A stretch of DNA of 48,386 nucleotides, taken from positions 1 through 48,386 of the IMG/VR virus record IMGVR_UViG_3300032607_000093. The stretch is one strand, 5' to 3'. Origin of the DNA: a virus. The notes beneath the pieces were generated by a model. That model was given only the letters and a program-made list of their open reading frames with translations. It searched no databases and had not been told where the DNA came from. Shown here in pieces: positions 22,514 through 28,917 of the stretch (the stretch's first letter is position 1; every line of letters begins with the position of its first letter). Position numbers and translations under genes: made by a program.

Positions 22514-22723
22514 ATGCTAAAGAAAACGATAGAATTATATAAGCAGGTAATGCGTCGCGTCACACTGGTAGAGATCACTCAAGATGAATTGCGTATGGCA
22601 CAGTTAGAGAAGCTCAAAGCCGAGTCAGCGGCAGACTACGCCAAGAGCGTAGTGACTTACAACGAGGCGCGCATAGCTAGACTGAACAAACGTATCTCTG
22701 AGTACAAGGCAGAAGAAGTATGA
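22514..22723 (+). CDS. 69-aa coiled-coil protein, unknown
   Basis: AAGGAG lies 6 bases before the ATG. The product is one long charged helix with heptad character ('ELRMAQLEKLKAESAADYAKSVVTYNEARIARLNKRISEYK'). Similar small coiled-coil proteins sit after phage polymerase genes. It is the first of the ATGA-linked series that runs to 25141, its stop overlapping the next start by 4 bases. Confidence 0.7.
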   Translation: MLKKTIELYKQVMRRVTLVEITQDELRMAQLEKLKAESAADYAKSVVTYNEARIARLNKRISEYKAEEV

Positions 22724-22815
22724 CTTGGCCTTTCCCGCCATTCCCAAACCCCAAAGATACGGGCAACCGAGTCCCTAAGTTTAACCCTGACAATCACGAG
22801 GATGCGCCGCGATGA
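22720..22815 (+). CDS. 31-aa Pro-rich peptide, unknown
   Basis: The ATG of an ATGA overlap opens 31 codons, MTWPFPPFPNPKDTGNRVPK and onward, ending HEDAPR; a second ATGA overlap joins it to the next gene. Six prolines in the first 12 residues mean it is unlikely to fold alone. Placement in an otherwise unbroken chain of 4-base overlaps is the main evidence that it is translated. Confidence 0.55.
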   Translation: MTWPFPPFPNPKDTGNRVPKFNPDNHEDAPR

Positions 22816-23045
22816 CTTACAACGCAGAACAGATTACCTTTATGTTGCATGAGGCAATAGACCAAAACCGTGAGTATAAGTCATGGCACTGTAGTACTCA
22901 GCACCTGATGGCCCTTGTTGAGAGGGTCGTTGCCGAGGAGCGTGAGGCGTGTGAGGCTTTGTGTAAGTGGCGCACTGGCGTTCAGCAAGTTGATGCGGCT
23001 ATTGACACCTGCGCCGCCGCCATCCGAGCGAGGGACGGTTTATGA
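22812..23045 (+). CDS. 77-aa small early protein of the 'AAAIRAR' type
   Basis: The product is helical with a Glu-rich middle, 'LVERVVAEEREACEALCK', and ends 'AAAIRARDGL'. A 'VAEEREAC...AIRAR' pattern is widespread in short phage proteins of unknown role. Both ends are joined to neighbours by ATGA overlaps. Four Cys residues are spread along the chain without a clear metal-site spacing. Confidence 0.68.
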   Translation: MTYNAEQITFMLHEAIDQNREYKSWHCSTQHLMALVERVVAEEREACEALCKWRTGVQQVDAAIDTCAAAIRARDGL

Positions 23046-23296
23046 ACATTTCCACTACGGACAAATACGAATTGGTGCTACATAACGTGCCGACCTGTGC
23101 CGTGTGCAATAAGCCAGTCGAGCGTGTCGAGTCCATGTACGACATTGCATACGGAGGCAAGCGGTTTCGTGTGTACTGTCACGGCGATATGGAAGAGGCG
23201 ATGCTTGACGACACGACTATTGAGGATGCCAACAGCGTAAGGTTTGGGGAGGCATTTATTGACAAGCTACCGCAGAAACAACTGGAGGCGAAATGA
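23042..23296 (+). CDS. 84-aa protein with a Cys pair, unknown
   Basis: The N-terminal part holds 'CAVCNKPVERVE' (C-x2-C) and later 'RVYCHGDMEEA' with a third Cys and a His. That is enough for a small zinc knuckle of the C-x2-C...C-x-H type, but spacing is not diagnostic. The C-terminal half is acidic then basic. It is coupled by ATGA at both ends. Confidence 0.65.
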   Translation: MNISTTDKYELVLHNVPTCAVCNKPVERVESMYDIAYGGKRFRVYCHGDMEEAMLDDTTIEDANSVRFGEAFIDKLPQKQLEAK

Positions 23297-23544
23297 CTAA
23301 AGATGAAATCATTGAGATGGCTAGACAATCTGGTCTTGTAGGCAAACCAACTTACACGGAAGGGCTTGTAGCCTTTGCAAATCTTGTGGCTGAACACATC
23401 TACGCTAAACAATTAAAACTACCCGAACCAAGATTAACGGGCAAGTTTTCAATCACCGCAGGGAAGTTTAAATGTACAGGTTGCACGGGTACATGGACAG
23501 ACCGTGAAGATGCCAAACACCATTCATGTAAGGATTATCAATGA
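23293..23544 (+). CDS. 83-aa modular early protein with zinc-finger-like tail
   Basis: The first 40 residues, [15 protein letters not shown] and onward with '[19 protein letters not shown]', are a helical module found at the N-terminus of many small phage proteins. The C-terminal part carries '[21 protein letters not shown]', a C-x2-C and H-H-x-C set that could bind zinc. The two halves look like separate modules joined together. ATGA overlaps on both sides. Confidence 0.68.
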   Translation: MTKDEIIEMARQSGLVGKPTYTEGLVAFANLVAEHIYAKQLKLPEPRLTGKFSITAGKFKCTGCTGTWTDREDAKHHSCKDYQ

Positions 23545-23915
23545 CTAGAGAAGAATTATTAGACCATTTTGCAATTGAAGCTATGAAAGCCATTCAGCAT
23601 CAAGAAGGCATGATCAATGTAATGAACGTAGCAACACGTGCTTACGGGATTGCAGAAAGAATGCTTTTAAGCAGACAGGCGGTGCTTGATGAATGGGCAT
23701 TAAAAGAAGCAGTTTCTGTTGATGGTATTGAACTGCTTGAATTAACTGTAAGAACTGCGCATTGTTTAAAAGCAGAAGAAATCTACACAGTCACGCAGTT
23801 ACTTGGGTGCACCGAGCAACGCTTGCTTAAGACTCCAAATTTGGGACGCAAAAGCCTAAGAGAAATCATTGAACAGTTGGAAGCTCGTGGCTTGAAGTTG
23901 AGGGGGCGAGCATGA
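23541..23915 (+). CDS. Phage protein with RNA polymerase alpha-subunit C-terminal domain
   Basis: Residues 1-60 form a helical phage module ('[14 protein letters not shown]...[12 protein letters not shown]'). Residues 63-121 are a convincing RNA polymerase alpha-CTD: '[23 protein letters not shown]' then '[29 protein letters not shown]'. Against the E. coli alpha-CTD as I remember it, 34 of 55 aligned residues are identical without gaps. Residues used for UP-element DNA contact are kept at R71 (R265), C75 (C269), G102 (G296), K104 (K298), S105 (S299) and E108 (E302); N268 is replaced by H74. No alpha N-terminal assembly domain is present, so it cannot be a normal subunit. It may bind promoter DNA or regulators in place of the host domain. 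Confidence 0.88.
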   Translation: MTREELLDHFAIEAMKAIQHQEGMINVMNVATRAYGIAERMLLSRQAVLDEWALKEAVSVDGIELLELTVRTAHCLKAEEIYTVTQLLGCTEQRLLKTPNLGRKSLREIIEQLEARGLKLRGRA

Positions 23916-24103
23916 CACCCGAACAAAGAGAAAAAGCCATTAAGCGTAAGCCGTGGAAGTTCTGCCGCAAGTGCAAGTGCGACATCAAGTCCCCAACGCA
24001 ATACTGCTATGACTGCTACAAGGGTCACAGCTTTACCGCCAGCCCCTATGGGCTTATCAATGCAAACAAGGCTTTTAAATTCGTACCATCGGAGCAGAGA
24101 TGA
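23912..24103 (+). CDS. 63-aa zinc-ribbon-like protein
   Basis: Two Cys pairs, 'CRKC' and 'CYDC', 11 residues apart ('[22 protein letters not shown]'), make a likely small zinc ribbon. The N-terminus is basic ('[11 protein letters not shown]') and the tail aromatic and basic. The ATG overlaps the alpha-CTD gene stop by 4 bases, so the two may be made together. A nucleic-acid or RNA polymerase contact is possible but unproven. Confidence 0.7.
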   Translation: MTPEQREKAIKRKPWKFCRKCKCDIKSPTQYCYDCYKGHSFTASPYGLINANKAFKFVPSEQR

Positions 24104-24339
24104 CTAAAGACAATAGCACAGGTAAAGACAAAGAGTTCTATGAACTCGGCAAGAAGATGTTTGACCGCCTAAACCCACAGATTGCGCACAACCCTAAAGT
24201 GGTTGGCTATGTTGCACCACAACGCGAATGGGTAGGGCTGACGAATAAGGACATCATTGAGATGTGGCCTGAAACATCGACGGTCGGATGGGATGACATC
24301 CGTCTAATTGAGGCCAAGCTCAAGGAGAAGAACACATGA
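24100..24339 (+). CDS. 79-aa small early protein, unknown
   Basis: The protein begins [22 protein letters not shown] and contains 'REWVGLTNKDIIEMWPETS', which resembles the short 'W-x-GLTxxEI' module seen repeatedly in small phage proteins. The C-terminus is a charged helix. It keeps the ATGA overlap with genes on both sides. No function is recognised. Confidence 0.68.
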   Translation: MTKDNSTGKDKEFYELGKKMFDRLNPQIAHNPKVVGYVAPQREWVGLTNKDIIEMWPETSTVGWDDIRLIEAKLKEKNT

Positions 24340-24491
24340 ACGATGACGATGACATCCAAGAATACGTTAACCCACGCGAGGAACGTAATAAAGTCTTAGA
24401 AGAAGTAGCCCTTGAGATTGACAAGATGAAAGTCTTTGAAGCAGACACTATGGCAAGTATTGCCGCATTTATACGGGATATGAAAAAATGA
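24336..24491 (+). CDS. 51-aa acidic small protein, unknown
   Basis: An ATGA overlap opens 51 codons, MNDDDDIQEYVNPREERNKV and onward, an acidic helical protein ending 'IRDMKK'. AAGGAG lies 8 bases upstream. Its stop overlaps the RecB-like nuclease start by 4 bases. Size and charge would suit a small inhibitor or accessory factor of the nuclease, but that is inference from position. Confidence 0.65.
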   Translation: MNDDDDIQEYVNPREERNKVLEEVALEIDKMKVFEADTMASIAAFIRDMKK

Positions 24492-25141
24492 GCTTCACAT
24501 GGTCTTTCTCGTCCTACAAGCAGTACATCAACTGCCCCAAGCAGTACCAAGAAATCAAGGTACTTAAGCGCTTCTACATTAAGCCGACCGCGCAAATGAA
24601 CTACGGCAATGAGGTACACAAGGCTTGTGAAAACTACGTTGGGGAAGGTACGCCCCTTGCCAAGAACTACCAGCAGTTCAAACCTGTGCTTGACACGCTC
24701 ATGGAGATTGAGGGAACTCGATACCCCGAGCAGAGGATGGCACTTGATGCTGAAGGTAAGGCATGTGAGTACGGCAAGGGCTACTGGGTGCGGGGCGTCG
24801 TAGACTTGATGATCATTGACGGAGACACTGCGTTCATCGTTGACTACAAGACGGGAAGCAACAAGTACCCTGAGCCAAAACAGTTAAGGCTGATGGCGCT
24901 CATGGCGTTTGCCCATTACCCACAGATTGAACGAATCAAGGCGGGTTTACTCTTCGTAGTGCATAACAGTTTTATGACTGAAGAATATTCTAGGGAAGAC
25001 ATTTCACAACTGTGGGACGCATTCTACCCTGACTTGAGTAGAATGGATGCATCGTATACAAACGATGTTTGGAACCCTAACCCAACGCCTCTATGCGGCT
25101 GGTGTCCTGTGAACACTTGCCCCCATCACAAGGAAAGATAA
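24488..25141 (+). CDS. RecB/Cas4-like PD-(D/E)xK exonuclease with four-Cys cluster
   Basis: The 217-aa protein opens with 'SFSSYKQYINCPKQY'. The PD-(D/E)xK nuclease core has H44 in 'NEVHKAC', D106 in 'VRGVVDLMI', D119 and K121 in 'IVDYKTGS', and Q132 in 'KQLRLMAL'. Cysteines at 16, 203, 206 and 211 ('CGWCPVNTCPHH') match the iron-sulphur clamp of Cas4 and AddB-type nucleases. No CRISPR locus is near, so it is best read as a phage recombination or end-processing exonuclease. It sits between the small-gene chain and the helicase. Confidence 0.9.
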   Translation: MSFTWSFSSYKQYINCPKQYQEIKVLKRFYIKPTAQMNYGNEVHKACENYVGEGTPLAKNYQQFKPVLDTLMEIEGTRYPEQRMALDAEGKACEYGKGYWVRGVVDLMIIDGDTAFIVDYKTGSNKYPEPKQLRLMALMAFAHYPQIERIKAGLLFVVHNSFMTEEYSREDISQLWDAFYPDLSRMDASYTNDVWNPNPTPLCGWCPVNTCPHHKER

Positions 25142-25452
25142 TGGCTTACGTCAATAAACCCCGCCCTTACAAAAAAGAATACGAGCAAGAGAAATCCCGT
25201 GGTGAACACGAGCGTCGCATGGAGCGTCAGCGTGGGCGTCGTTCTATTGACAAAACAGGGTCTGACGCCAACGGCAACGGCAAAGCCGATAAGCGTGAAG
25301 GTAAAGATGTATCCCACGTTAAAGCCCTCGACAAAGGCGGCTCTAACAAGAATGGTCTGCGCATTCAAAGCGTGGCAAAGAATCGTTCGTTCAAACGCGA
25401 CTCTCAAGGTAACTTGGTATCAGAGACTAGCAAGAAGGAACGTAAGAAGTAA
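25141..25452 (+). CDS. 103-aa basic phage protein, 'GKDVSHVKALDKGG' type
   Basis: The ATG lies in a TAATG junction with the nuclease stop, with AAAGGA upstream. The product is very basic. It starts MAYVNKPRPYKKEYEQEKSR, has a 'RRSIDKTGSDANGNGKADKREGKDVSHVKALDKGG' middle and a 'SVAKNRSFKRD' end. This family recurs in phage genomes; the 'DVSHVKAL' and 'KNRSF' pieces recall a degenerate HNH fold, but the His/Asn set is incomplete, so I do not call a nuclease. DNA binding is likely from charge. Confidence 0.75.
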   Translation: MAYVNKPRPYKKEYEQEKSRGEHERRMERQRGRRSIDKTGSDANGNGKADKREGKDVSHVKALDKGGSNKNGLRIQSVAKNRSFKRDSQGNLVSETSKKERKK

Positions 25453-25587
25453 TCTCTACTGTTAGGCATGAGTGAGTAGGCTTGGGGGGTGTCGTTGATC
25501 TTGCAGTTGCTTGCCCCTTTTATAACCATGTCAGTTAAGCGGTGTTAGATCTCCCTCTCCTTTCAACACGACAGGCTTGACCGACTT

Positions 25588-25602
25588 GCCCCCGTAAGGG
25601 GC
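25588..25602 (+). promoter_or_regulatory. Leader hairpin before the helicase gene
   Basis: GCCCC (25588-25592) pairs with GGGGC (25598-25602) around CGTAA, followed by TACGTTTTAAC and the ribosome site of the gene at 25629. The 176-base gap around it shows no tRNA and no strong promoter. Confidence 0.5.
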
Positions 25603-25628
25603 TACGTTTTAACACAGTAAGGAATAGT

Positions 25629-27185
25629 ATGAATGTAGTACAGGACACAGTTGTCCACATGGTAATTCCGTCTAGCGAGTTGCAATTTCTCGTAGGACAT
25701 ATAGACCGATGCGAGGTGCTGAAAGACAATGGCACAACAGCAGAGGTAGCGGTGTACTGGGGCGTACCCGAGATGCAACGGCTAGTGCGCGTCTATGGAG
25801 ATGCTCCTAACCCAATGCTCAAAGAGTACAACTGGCCCGGAATGTACCAACCATTCGCTCACCAAAAAGTTACATCGTCGTTTCTCTCCCTAAGAGACCG
25901 CTGTTTCTGTTTCAACGAAGCTGGCACAGGTAAGACCTCCTCAGTCATTTGGGCGGCAGACTACCTGATGCAGTTGGGGATAGTCAAACGAGTCCTAGTC
26001 GTCTGTCCCTTGTCCATCATGTACTCCGCTTGGCAAGCTGACATCTTTAAAACTGCCATGCACAGAACGGTCGGCGTAGCCTACGGAGACGCATCCAAGC
26101 GCAAGAAGATCATCAACGGAGAGTATGAATTTGTCATCATCAACTTCGATGGTGTAGGAATAGTTCAAGAAAATATTAGTAAAGTAGGGTTTGACCTAAT
26201 TGTTATTGATGAAGCCAACGCATATAAAACAGTATCGACAAAACGTTGGAAGACCTTGGCTAAATTGATCACCCCTTCGACCCGCTTATGGATGATGACA
26301 GGCACACCCGCCTCGCAGTCTCCACTGGATGCGTTCGGCTTAGCAAAGCTAGTCAACCCCGCTGGTGTACCCAAGTACTTTACGGCTTGGAGAGACAAGG
26401 TTATGCAGCCCATCAGCAAGTTTAAATGGATACCAAGGGCTATTGCTCAACAAGAAGTATTCAGCGCTCTACAGCCCGCTATACGCTTTGAGAAGGCAGA
26501 TTGCTTAGACCTGCCTGAGTTGGTGTACCAGACCCGTGAAGTGCCACTAAGTCCCCAGGTGAATAGATATTACCGTGAGTTAAAGAACCAACTGCTGATA
26601 GAAGCAGCGGGTGAGCAGATCAGTGCTGTTAACGCGGCAGCCAAGCTGAGTAAGTTGTTGCAGTTGTCGGGTGGAGCAATCTATACCGACACAAAGGAGG
26701 TGGTGGAGTTTGACGTGTCACCACGCCTGAATGCGCTGATGGAGGTGTTAGATGAGACACAGCACAAGGTGATTGTGTTTGTCCCGTTCCGGCACACCAT
26801 CGTACTAGTAGCACGTCATTTAAGTTCACAAGGAGTAGCCAATGAAGTTATTAACGGAGATGTACCTGCAAGGGAGCGGTCTGAGATCATCAACCGATTC
26901 CAAACACAAACTGATCCAAGAGTTTTAGTTATTCAACCACAAGCCGCATCGCATGGCGTCACGTTAACTGCCGCAGACACAGTTGTGTTTTGGTCTCCCG
27001 TTATGAGCGTCGAGACATACCTGCAGTGCATAGCGCGTATCGACCGAGTCGGTCAGAAGAACAGCATGACAGTTGTCCATCTGCAAGGCTCTGAAGCTGA
27101 ACGCAAGGTCTATCAGATGTTGCAAGGCAAGGTAGATTCGCATGAAAGATTGGTTGATCTGTACAAAGAGGAGTTAGGGATATGA
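25629..27185 (+). CDS. SNF2/DEAD-type superfamily 2 helicase
   Basis: The 518-aa protein has an N-terminal extension of about 75 residues and a first helicase lobe with Walker A 'NEAGTGKTSS' (K102), 'LVVCPLSIMYSAWQAD' and a DExx box 'VIDEANAYK' (D194, E195). Motif III is 'MMTGTPASQSP'. The second lobe has 'VIVFVPFRHT', a 'DVPARERSEIINRFQ' region and motif VI 'QCIARIDRVGQKN'. The RxGQ ending and 'CPLSIMYSAW' place it near SNF2-like phage helicases. It probably translocates on DNA for replication or recombination. It overlaps the next gene by 4 bases. Confidence 0.93.
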   Translation: MNVVQDTVVHMVIPSSELQFLVGHIDRCEVLKDNGTTAEVAVYWGVPEMQRLVRVYGDAPNPMLKEYNWPGMYQPFAHQKVTSSFLSLRDRCFCFNEAGTGKTSSVIWAADYLMQLGIVKRVLVVCPLSIMYSAWQADIFKTAMHRTVGVAYGDASKRKKIINGEYEFVIINFDGVGIVQENISKVGFDLIVIDEANAYKTVSTKRWKTLAKLITPSTRLWMMTGTPASQSPLDAFGLAKLVNPAGVPKYFTAWRDKVMQPISKFKWIPRAIAQQEVFSALQPAIRFEKADCLDLPELVYQTREVPLSPQVNRYYRELKNQLLIEAAGEQISAVNAAAKLSKLLQLSGGAIYTDTKEVVEFDVSPRLNALMEVLDETQHKVIVFVPFRHTIVLVARHLSSQGVANEVINGDVPARERSEIINRFQTQTDPRVLVIQPQAASHGVTLTAADTVVFWSPVMSVETYLQCIARIDRVGQKNSMTVVHLQGSEAERKVYQMLQGKVDSHERLVDLYKEELGI

Positions 27186-27592
27186 GTGAAACTACTGAGT
27201 TAAATCTTGATGATTTAGTAAAGATATACTTGACAATAAGAACTGAGCGTGAGAAACTCAAGTCTGGTTGGGAAGTAGAAGATGGTGAGCTAGAGCAGGA
27301 GATGAAACTGCTTGAGCAATCCATGCTGACAGTGTGCAACGATACAAACGCAAGTAGTATCCGCACCGAAAGTGGCACAGTGATTCGGTCTCTCAAGGAA
27401 CGATTCACTACAAATGACTGGGACAACTTTAAGAAGTTTGTTCTAGACAACGAGGCAATTGACTTGCTGGAACGTCGTATCCATCAGGGCAATTTCAAGG
27501 AGTTCATGGCTGAGCACAAAGACGAAGGTCTGCCGCCCGGTGTGAATGTGATGAGGGAGTTCACGATTGTCGTGCGCAAACCCTCTAATTAA
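27182..27592 (+). CDS. 136-aa helical protein of the replication operon, unknown
   Basis: The first 60 residues form charged helices ('LTIRTEREKLKSGWEVEDGELEQEMKLLEQSML'). A strand-rich middle 'ASSIRTESGTVIRSLKERFTTNDW' and a conserved-looking end 'GLPPGVNVMREFTIVVRKP' follow. This kind of protein regularly lies between the helicase and the ssDNA-binding-type gene in aquatic phages. Its role is unknown; a Gam-like end-protecting or helicase accessory function is possible. Coupled to the helicase by ATGA. Confidence 0.7.
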   Translation: MSETTELNLDDLVKIYLTIRTEREKLKSGWEVEDGELEQEMKLLEQSMLTVCNDTNASSIRTESGTVIRSLKERFTTNDWDNFKKFVLDNEAIDLLERRIHQGNFKEFMAEHKDEGLPPGVNVMREFTIVVRKPSN

Positions 27593-27619
27593 GTTCAATT
27601 TAGTAACAGGAAAATTATC

Positions 27620-28477
27620 ATGAGTAACGATCTCGCAACAATGTTCAGCGGTGCAATGACCCCTATCGCTGGTTTAGATGAAGACACACTTGCCGTTGCA
27701 GGTGGCGCTCGTCAAGGTAACAAACGAATCTCCATCAAAGGTGGTGTATTTCGTAAGTATTCTGGTGGCAAAGAAATCGGTGCTATTGAAGACCGCCACA
27801 TGGAAGTGATCTTTGTCAAGATGGCTCACAAAGCCTCCCGCATGTTCTACGACGCAACATATGTAGAAGGTCAAAAGGTCAGCCCAGTGTGCTGGTCTAC
27901 TGACTCAGAGAAACCTGACGCAGATGTCAAGACTCCCTGCGCTACCACATGCCTAGACTGCTCTAAGTCCGTCAAGGGTTCGGGTCAAGGCGGTACAGGT
28001 ACAGCTTGCCGCTTGTCATGGCGTACAGCAGTGGTCTTGCCTAAAGACCCATCAGGTGATGTGATGCAGTTGGTGTTGCCTGCTACGTCATCATTTGGTA
28101 AGGAAGACAATGGTCGCTTTCCGTTTCGTCCATACATTCAACATTTGGCGTCGCACAATGTTAGCGCTGGCCGGGTGATCACTAAGATGGCTTTCGATAC
28201 AAAATCTCCTACGCCAAAGGTTGTGTTCTCACCAGCTGGCAAAGTTCCTGATGAAGATTTGCAGATCATTGCAAATCAAGCTAAGAGTTCAGCCGCTGAG
28301 TCTGCTATCAAGATGAACGTCTTCCAAGTGGATAGCACAGGCGAGGTTGAAGTGCCTAGCCACCGCAACGAAATCGTTGAAGACGAATCACCACCCGTCA
28401 AGGTTGAGTCTAAAAAAGCTGCCGCATCTGAAGAAAAAGACATTTCAGACGTGGTGAAAAAGTGGTCTAAGAAATAA
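27620..28477 (+). CDS. Candidate single-stranded DNA-binding protein
   Basis: The 285-aa protein has a beta-rich N-terminal half ('RISIKGGVFRKYSGGKEIG...MEVIFVKMAHKASRMFYD') and a Cys cluster 'CATTCLDCSKS' with further Cys at 'VCWSTD' and 'TACRLSW', enough for a zinc site. A second beta region and a long acidic/Lys C-terminal tail follow. Zinc-containing core plus flexible charged tail is the plan of T4 gp32-like proteins. Position between helicase and primase supports an ssDNA-binding role, but no OB-fold signature can be proven by eye. AGGA lies upstream of the ATG. Confidence 0.6.
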   Translation: MSNDLATMFSGAMTPIAGLDEDTLAVAGGARQGNKRISIKGGVFRKYSGGKEIGAIEDRHMEVIFVKMAHKASRMFYDATYVEGQKVSPVCWSTDSEKPDADVKTPCATTCLDCSKSVKGSGQGGTGTACRLSWRTAVVLPKDPSGDVMQLVLPATSSFGKEDNGRFPFRPYIQHLASHNVSAGRVITKMAFDTKSPTPKVVFSPAGKVPDEDLQIIANQAKSSAAESAIKMNVFQVDSTGEVEVPSHRNEIVEDESPPVKVESKKAAASEEKDISDVVKKWSKK

Positions 28478-28486
28478 GGAACAGGA

Positions 28487-28801
28487 ATGTCACGGACATA
28501 TAGCGAAGCTTTTTTGATTGAGTTGCACAAGGCTAACCCCAACAGGGCTGGCATTGCATTGGCACTCGCTTGCGTGAATGCAAATCTCCCCGCAAAGTAT
28601 GTAGCCAATGCGTTAGAGGTAACTCGCATGACGGTCTTCAGTTGGTTCCGTGGCAAACCTTTGCGCCACAACAACCTTGTTAAGGTTGAGACACTGACTG
28701 ACCTGATTGAGAGTGACACCGCCAAGGGACTTCTTCCAGCGAAGAATACTGCAATGGCTAAAAACTACCTTGAAGATATGGTCGGGAGAAAATTTGACTA
28801 A
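28487..28801 (+). CDS. HTH protein, probable DNA-binding regulator
   Basis: The 104-aa product opens MSRTYSEAFLIELHKANPNRAG and carries a helix-turn-helix: 'LPAKYVANALEVTRMTVFSWFRGKPL', with 'VTRMTVFSWFRG' as the recognition helix. The design resembles Cro/C1-type or small phage regulators, and I recognise the 'VTRMTV(F/Y)SWFRG' core from uncultured phages. AAGGAACAGG precedes the ATG. It could bind the inverted repeats at promoters P1 and P2. A terminator-like hairpin follows in the next gap. Confidence 0.82.
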   Translation: MSRTYSEAFLIELHKANPNRAGIALALACVNANLPAKYVANALEVTRMTVFSWFRGKPLRHNNLVKVETLTDLIESDTAKGLLPAKNTAMAKNYLEDMVGRKFD

Positions 28802-28878
28802 ATAAAAATCGGGGGGAAAGCTGCTTTAAACTTTTTGAAAGCTTGTGGACGAGCAGTTAGTACCCCCACCCATTTACC

Positions 28879-28902
28879 GAGCGGGCATAGTTCCGCTCTT
28901 TT
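28879..28902 (+). terminator. Weak terminator or leader hairpin before primase-helicase
   Basis: GAGCGG (28879-28884) pairs with CCGCTC (28893-28898) around an 8-base loop and is followed by TTTT, 16 bases before the ATG at 28918. The short T-run and closeness to the start suggest attenuation and not full termination. Confidence 0.55.
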
Positions 28903-28917
28903 CAACTCTGGCGAGAC

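Noticed and set aside
24488-25141. Cas4-like nuclease as part of a CRISPR system
   Set aside because: No repeat-spacer array and no other cas gene in the window; phage RecB/Cas4-like nucleases are common alone.
25141-25452. HNH endonuclease call for the 103-aa basic protein
   Set aside because: Only fragments resembling the fold are present and the catalytic His/Asn/His set is incomplete.
25453-25628. Possible tRNA or ncRNA in the gap before the helicase
   Set aside because: No TPsiC-like GTTCGA motif or cloverleaf pairing found; only a short hairpin is visible.
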